Source of the DNA: an uncultured Ruminococcus sp.
GTDB taxonomy: Bacteria > Bacillota > Clostridia > Oscillospirales > Acutalibacteraceae
Direction of reading: 5' to 3'
Length of the DNA: 8,874 bases
NCBI GenBank assembly: GCA_902773045.1
Contig: CACYDE010000079.1
Location: 1 to 8,874, forward strand
Part shown: piece by piece, positions 6,688 through 8,874 of the stretch
Layout: each line of letters opens with the position of its first letter
Position numbering within the stretch: the stretch's first letter is position 1
Made by a program: the position numbers and the translations under genes
Notes under the pieces: generated by a model
What the model was told of the DNA's origin: nothing
Databases searched by the model: none
Seen by the model: the letters and a program-made list of their open reading frames with translations, nothing else

Positions 6688-7608
6688 ATGGGTTTATTTG
6701 CGAAAATTAAAGAAGGACTTAAAAAGACGCGCGACACTGTTGTGGGTCAGATCGATTCGATGCTTAAATCCTTTACAAAAATAGATGAGGAGCTTTTTGA
6801 AGAACTTGAAGAGCTTCTTGTCATGGGAGATGTGGGAATAACCACATCGCAGAAAATATGTGAGGAACTGAGAAAAAAAGTAAAAAAAGAAGGCGTTACA
6901 AATCCGAAAGAGGTTCACAGGCTTCTTGAAGAGATAGTTGCCGATATGCTTGAAGGCGGTCAGGAACTGAACATCGAAACAAAACCGTCGATCATTCTTG
7001 TGATAGGAGTTAACGGAGTGGGAAAAACCACGACGATAGGAAAGCTTGCGAATAACCTGAGAAAGGACGGGAAAAAGGTTCTTCTTTCGGCTGCCGACAC
7101 ATTCCGTGCGGCGGCGATCGACCAGCTTGAGGTTTGGGCTGAGAGAAGCGGCTGTGATATCGTGAAGCAGAAAGAAGGTTCCGATCCCGCAGCGGTGGTT
7201 TACGATTCCATTCAGGCTGCCAAGGCAAGGAAAGCAGACGTTATTATTGCCGACACGGCTGGACGTCTCCATAACAAAAAGCACCTTATGGACGAGCTGG
7301 CAAAAATAGGCAGAATTATTGACAGAGAACTTTCCAACGCTGACAAAGAGGTTCTTCTTGTTCTTGACGCAACGACCGGACAGAATGCAGTTAATCAGGC
7401 GAGAGAGTTTAAAAATGCTGCCGGAATCACAGGTATCGTCTTGACTAAGCTTGACGGAACTGCAAAAGGCGGCGTGGTTCTTTCGATCAAGGAAGAACTT
7501 GACGTTCCGGTCAAGTATATCGGAGTCGGAGAACAAATCGACGATCTTCAGCCTTTCAGTCCCTCGGATTTCGCGAAGGCACTTTTTGCTGTCGAGAAAG
7601 ATGATTAA
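6688..7608 (+). CDS. ftsY: Signal recognition particle receptor FtsY
   Basis: FtsY is the membrane-associated GTPase that docks SRP-ribosome complexes at the SecYEG translocon, delivering membrane proteins co-translationally. The 306-residue product is an NG-type receptor without the long acidic domain of E. coli FtsY. Its N-terminus MGLFAKIKEGLKKTRDT is the usual lipid-binding amphipathic helix. After a helical N domain to about 95 come the GTPase motifs: G1 GVNGVGKTT at 107-115, G2 DTFRAAA at 137-143, G3 DTAGR at 189-193, G4 TKLD at 253-256, and YIGVGEQIDDLQPFSP at 277-292, all typical of FtsY rather than Ffh (no M domain follows). The ATG follows AAGGGTGATGG, 35 bases after smc. The smc-ftsY pairing is widespread in Firmicutes; ffh is not in this window. 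Confidence 0.98.
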   Translation: MGLFAKIKEGLKKTRDTVVGQIDSMLKSFTKIDEELFEELEELLVMGDVGITTSQKICEELRKKVKKEGVTNPKEVHRLLEEIVADMLEGGQELNIETKPSIILVIGVNGVGKTTTIGKLANNLRKDGKKVLLSAADTFRAAAIDQLEVWAERSGCDIVKQKEGSDPAAVVYDSIQAAKARKADVIIADTAGRLHNKKHLMDELAKIGRIIDRELSNADKEVLLVLDATTGQNAVNQAREFKNAAGITGIVLTKLDGTAKGGVVLSIKEELDVPVKYIGVGEQIDDLQPFSPSDFAKALFAVEKDD

Positions 7609-7627
7609 AAAATATGAGATCGGTGAT

Positions 7628-7631
7628 GGGG
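7628..7631 (+). promoter_or_regulatory. Ribosome binding site that decides the rdgB start
   Basis: GGGG lies 7 bases before ATG 7639, inside the wider purine-rich string GGTGATGGGGATT. An in-frame TTG at 7633 begins only one base after it and is too close to be initiated, so ATG 7639 is preferred. Confidence 0.55.
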
Positions 7632-7638
7632 ATTGACT

Positions 7639-8232
7639 ATGCGTAAATTTATAATTGCTTCGAACAATAAAGGCAAGCTTGACGAATTCGGCAGAATTCT
7701 TGATCCGCTGGGGATCAAGGTCGTAACGGCGAAAAGCGAAGGTCTTGTCCTTGATGATGTTGAGGAAACGGGAACAACTTTTTCCGAGAATGCTTTCATT
7801 AAGGCAAGTGCAGCTTTCAAAAAAACCGGGCTGCCGTCGATCGCGGACGATTCAGGGCTTTCGGTAGACGCGCTCGGAGGTGAACCGGGAGTTTATTCTG
7901 CCAGATACGCAGGGGAAAATGCCTCGGATGAGGATAAGATCAACAAGCTTCTGAAAAATCTTGAGGATGTTCCTTTTGAAAAAAGAACGGCACGTTTTAT
8001 CTGTTCGATCTGTTGTATTGTTGATGAGGAAACGGTTATTACCGCCGAGGGAAGCTGTGAAGGCATTATTTCGGAGAAACCCTGCGGCAGCGGCGGATTC
8101 GGCTATGATCCCGTTTTTCTTGTGGAAAACGGAAGAACTTTCGCTCAGATATCATCGGAGGAAAAAGATAAACTTAGTCACAGGGGAAAAGCCCTCAGGG
8201 AACTTTCGGAAAAGCTTTCGAGTTTGAAATAA
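7639..8232 (+). CDS. rdgB: XTP/dITP diphosphatase (HAM1/RdgB family)
   Basis: This enzyme hydrolyses non-canonical purine nucleotides (XTP, dITP, ITP) to monophosphates and pyrophosphate, keeping deaminated bases out of DNA and RNA. From ATG 7639 the product is 197 residues, the usual length. It carries the phosphate-binding ASNNKGKLDEF at 7-17, ADDSGLSVDALGGEPGVYSARYAG at 69-92 with the metal-binding and catalytic aspartates D70 and D71, FGYDPVF at 154-160 and KDKLSHRGKAL at 176-186. The 30-base gap from ftsY holds only a ribosome binding site, so the two are probably co-transcribed. A TTG start at 7633 would add two residues but sits against the ribosome binding site. After rdgB the compact run ends. 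Confidence 0.96.
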   Translation: MRKFIIASNNKGKLDEFGRILDPLGIKVVTAKSEGLVLDDVEETGTTFSENAFIKASAAFKKTGLPSIADDSGLSVDALGGEPGVYSARYAGENASDEDKINKLLKNLEDVPFEKRTARFICSICCIVDEETVITAEGSCEGIISEKPCGSGGFGYDPVFLVENGRTFAQISSEEKDKLSHRGKALRELSEKLSSLK

Positions 8233-8362
8233 AGAATATTCATGACAGGCGATCGTGAAATGGTTGAGGATATGTGCCCAAGTAGTATTTTTGCTGCTGA
8301 AAGCCGGGAGAACGACGGACGGCGGCGGAGAAGATCGTGAAACGAATGATATTTCTAACCGC

Positions 8363-8371
8363 TGTTATTTT
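8363..8371 (+). promoter_or_regulatory. Weak candidate extended -10 for yhbY
   Basis: TGTTATTTT fits TG-N-TATTTT, an extended -10 with 4 of 6 matches in the hexamer, and would start transcription near 8378. No -35 is seen at the right distance. It is offered because the 178-base gap makes a separate yhbY promoter plausible. Confidence 0.22.
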
Positions 8372-8374
8372 GCG

Positions 8375-8386
8375 ATCGGCTGAAAT
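8375..8386 (+). repeat. 12-base word shared with the plsX leader (copy 2)
   Basis: ATCGGCTGAAAT is identical to 299-310 upstream of plsX and is followed 11 bases later by AAGGAGAAAT, the yhbY ribosome binding site. Both copies sit close to where transcription is predicted to begin. Confidence 0.45.
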
Positions 8387-8410
8387 ATTCCTGCATAAAG
8401 GAGAAATTTA

Positions 8411-8716
8411 ATGCTTACAAGTAAACAAAGAGCTTATTTGCGTTCACTCGCAAACAGCATAGACACAATAGTTATGGTTGGAAAAGGGGGAATGAGCGAT
8501 CAGATCATCACTCAGGCTGCCGACGCTTTAAAAGCAAGGGAACTTATCAAAGGAAAAGTTCTTGAAAGCTGTGAACTTTCGGTAAGAGAAGCAGCGGAGC
8601 TGATCGCAGAGGGAACCCGATCGGAGGTCGTTCAGGTAATAGGAACTAAATTCGTTCTATACAAGAGAAACGACAAAGAACCAAAGATAGAGCTTCCGAA
8701 ATCAAAAAAGAAATAA
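8411..8716 (+). CDS. yhbY: Ribosome assembly RNA-binding protein YhbY (CRM domain)
   Basis: YhbY is a small CRM-domain protein that associates with pre-50S ribosomal subunits in E. coli and is thought to aid ribosome assembly by binding RNA. The 101-residue product matches the family: MLTSKQRAYLRSLAN at the N-terminus, the glycine-rich RNA-binding loop VGKGGMSD at 23-30, the basic ELIKGKVL helix region at 44-51, and the closing strand IGTKFVLYKRN at 77-87, with a lysine-rich tail. The ATG at 8411 lies 7 bases after AAAGGAG at 8397-8403. In many Firmicutes yhbY precedes nadD, but no nadD start is visible before the window ends. The 178-base upstream gap suggests its own leader or promoter. Confidence 0.95.
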   Translation: MLTSKQRAYLRSLANSIDTIVMVGKGGMSDQIITQAADALKARELIKGKVLESCELSVREAAELIAEGTRSEVVQVIGTKFVLYKRNDKEPKIELPKSKKK

Positions 8717-8874
8717 ATACAGGCTGACATCAATTTGTACGAATCCGAACGCCGCAGGCACAGTTAATAAGTTTTTGAAAGACGAACGAGTATTTCAAAG
8801 AAGCCGGTCAAGAGCTGACCGTAAAAATCAGCCTTCGGTCGGGCGCGTGAGGTTATGTAACTCTAAAACTATCT
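8717..8874 (+). other. Intergenic tail after yhbY, no recognisable gene
   Basis: No gene start with a ribosome binding site is visible, and a frame open to the edge from 8718 has no ATG. No hairpin with a T run follows yhbY, so its terminator, if any, is not evident. The word TTGAAAGACGA at 8775-8785 also occurs at 242-252 upstream of plsX. Two alternative hairpins share one arm (see the next entry). Confidence 0.4.
8805..8842 (+). promoter_or_regulatory. Two mutually exclusive hairpins, possible leader structure
   Basis: CGGTCA (8805-8810) pairs perfectly with TGACCG (8816-8821) around a 5-base loop. The second arm, extended to CTGACCG (8815-8821), can instead pair with CGGTCGG (8836-8842) as 7 pairs with one G-U, around a 14-base loop. 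Competing stems of this kind occur in attenuators and riboswitches, but no T run follows before the window ends, so function is open. Confidence 0.25.

Larger units (their letters stand above)
8233..8410 (+). other. rdgB-yhbY intergenic gap with repeated GATCG words
   Basis: This 178-base stretch contrasts with gaps of 35 bases or less before it. It has no GC-rich hairpin followed by a T run, so no intrinsic terminator is visible. It contains three related words: GATCGTGAAA at 8251 and 8333, and GATCGGCTGAAA at 8374 (spaced 82 and 41 bases). It also has a GC-rich patch at 8304-8328 and a weak stem AGTAG/CTGCT around a T-rich loop near 8281-8298. A 32-codon frame at 8242-8340 lacks a convincing ribosome binding site. 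It may be the yhbY leader or an undescribed small RNA, or have no function. Confidence 0.4.

Noticed and set aside
6694..7536. 280-codon open frame on the minus strand across ftsY
   Set aside because: It is the antisense shadow of ftsY: no recognised motif, no ribosome binding site, and the + strand frame encodes a complete SRP receptor.
8242..8340. 32-residue frame in the rdgB-yhbY gap, ending in an arginine-rich tail
   Set aside because: No convincing ribosome binding site, no recognisable motif, and the arginine run simply reads a GGC/CGG-rich patch.

Overview
The window is a chromosomal housekeeping block from a low-GC Gram-positive bacterium. It most resembles a Clostridia/Eubacteriales member, perhaps of the Ruminococcaceae/Oscillospiraceae type. 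The grounds are the gene order plsX - rnc - Elp3-like radical SAM - smc - ftsY - rdgB - yhbY, strong Shine-Dalgarno sites (AAGGAG or AAGGGGTGA types), some GTG starts, and a short FtsY without an acidic N-terminal domain. The taxonomic call is inference from family knowledge, not a database match.

Layout: positions 1-337 hold no gene I can recognise, but they end in a plausible plsX promoter, a 10-bp palindrome and a strong ribosome binding site. From 338 to 8232 six intact genes lie on the + strand in a compact run: plsX (338-1342), rnc (1348-2049), a stand-alone radical SAM gene of the Elp3-like group (2052-3047), smc (3080-6652), ftsY (6688-7608) and rdgB (7639-8232). Gaps between genes are 2 to 35 bases. 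A 178-base gap (8233-8410) breaks the run before yhbY (8411-8716). Then 158 bases with no recognisable gene run to the window end, where two mutually exclusive hairpins can be drawn.

The genes link phospholipid synthesis (PlsX), RNA processing (RNase III), chromosome organisation (SMC), membrane protein targeting (FtsY, the SRP receptor), nucleotide-pool cleaning (RdgB) and ribosome assembly (YhbY). In many Firmicutes these growth-linked genes are co-transcribed. Compared with the Bacillus order plsX-fabD-fabG-acpP-rnc-smc-ftsY, the fatty-acid genes are absent here, and a radical SAM gene sits between rnc and smc.

I see no defence system, prophage, insertion sequence, CRISPR array, tRNA or rRNA. 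The main candidates for a second look are the radical SAM protein of unknown substrate, a 12-base word shared by the plsX and yhbY leaders at nearly the same distance from the ribosome binding site, the unexplained rdgB-yhbY gap, and the competing hairpins at the right edge. I do not see an exciting new system here, and the regulatory calls are modest.
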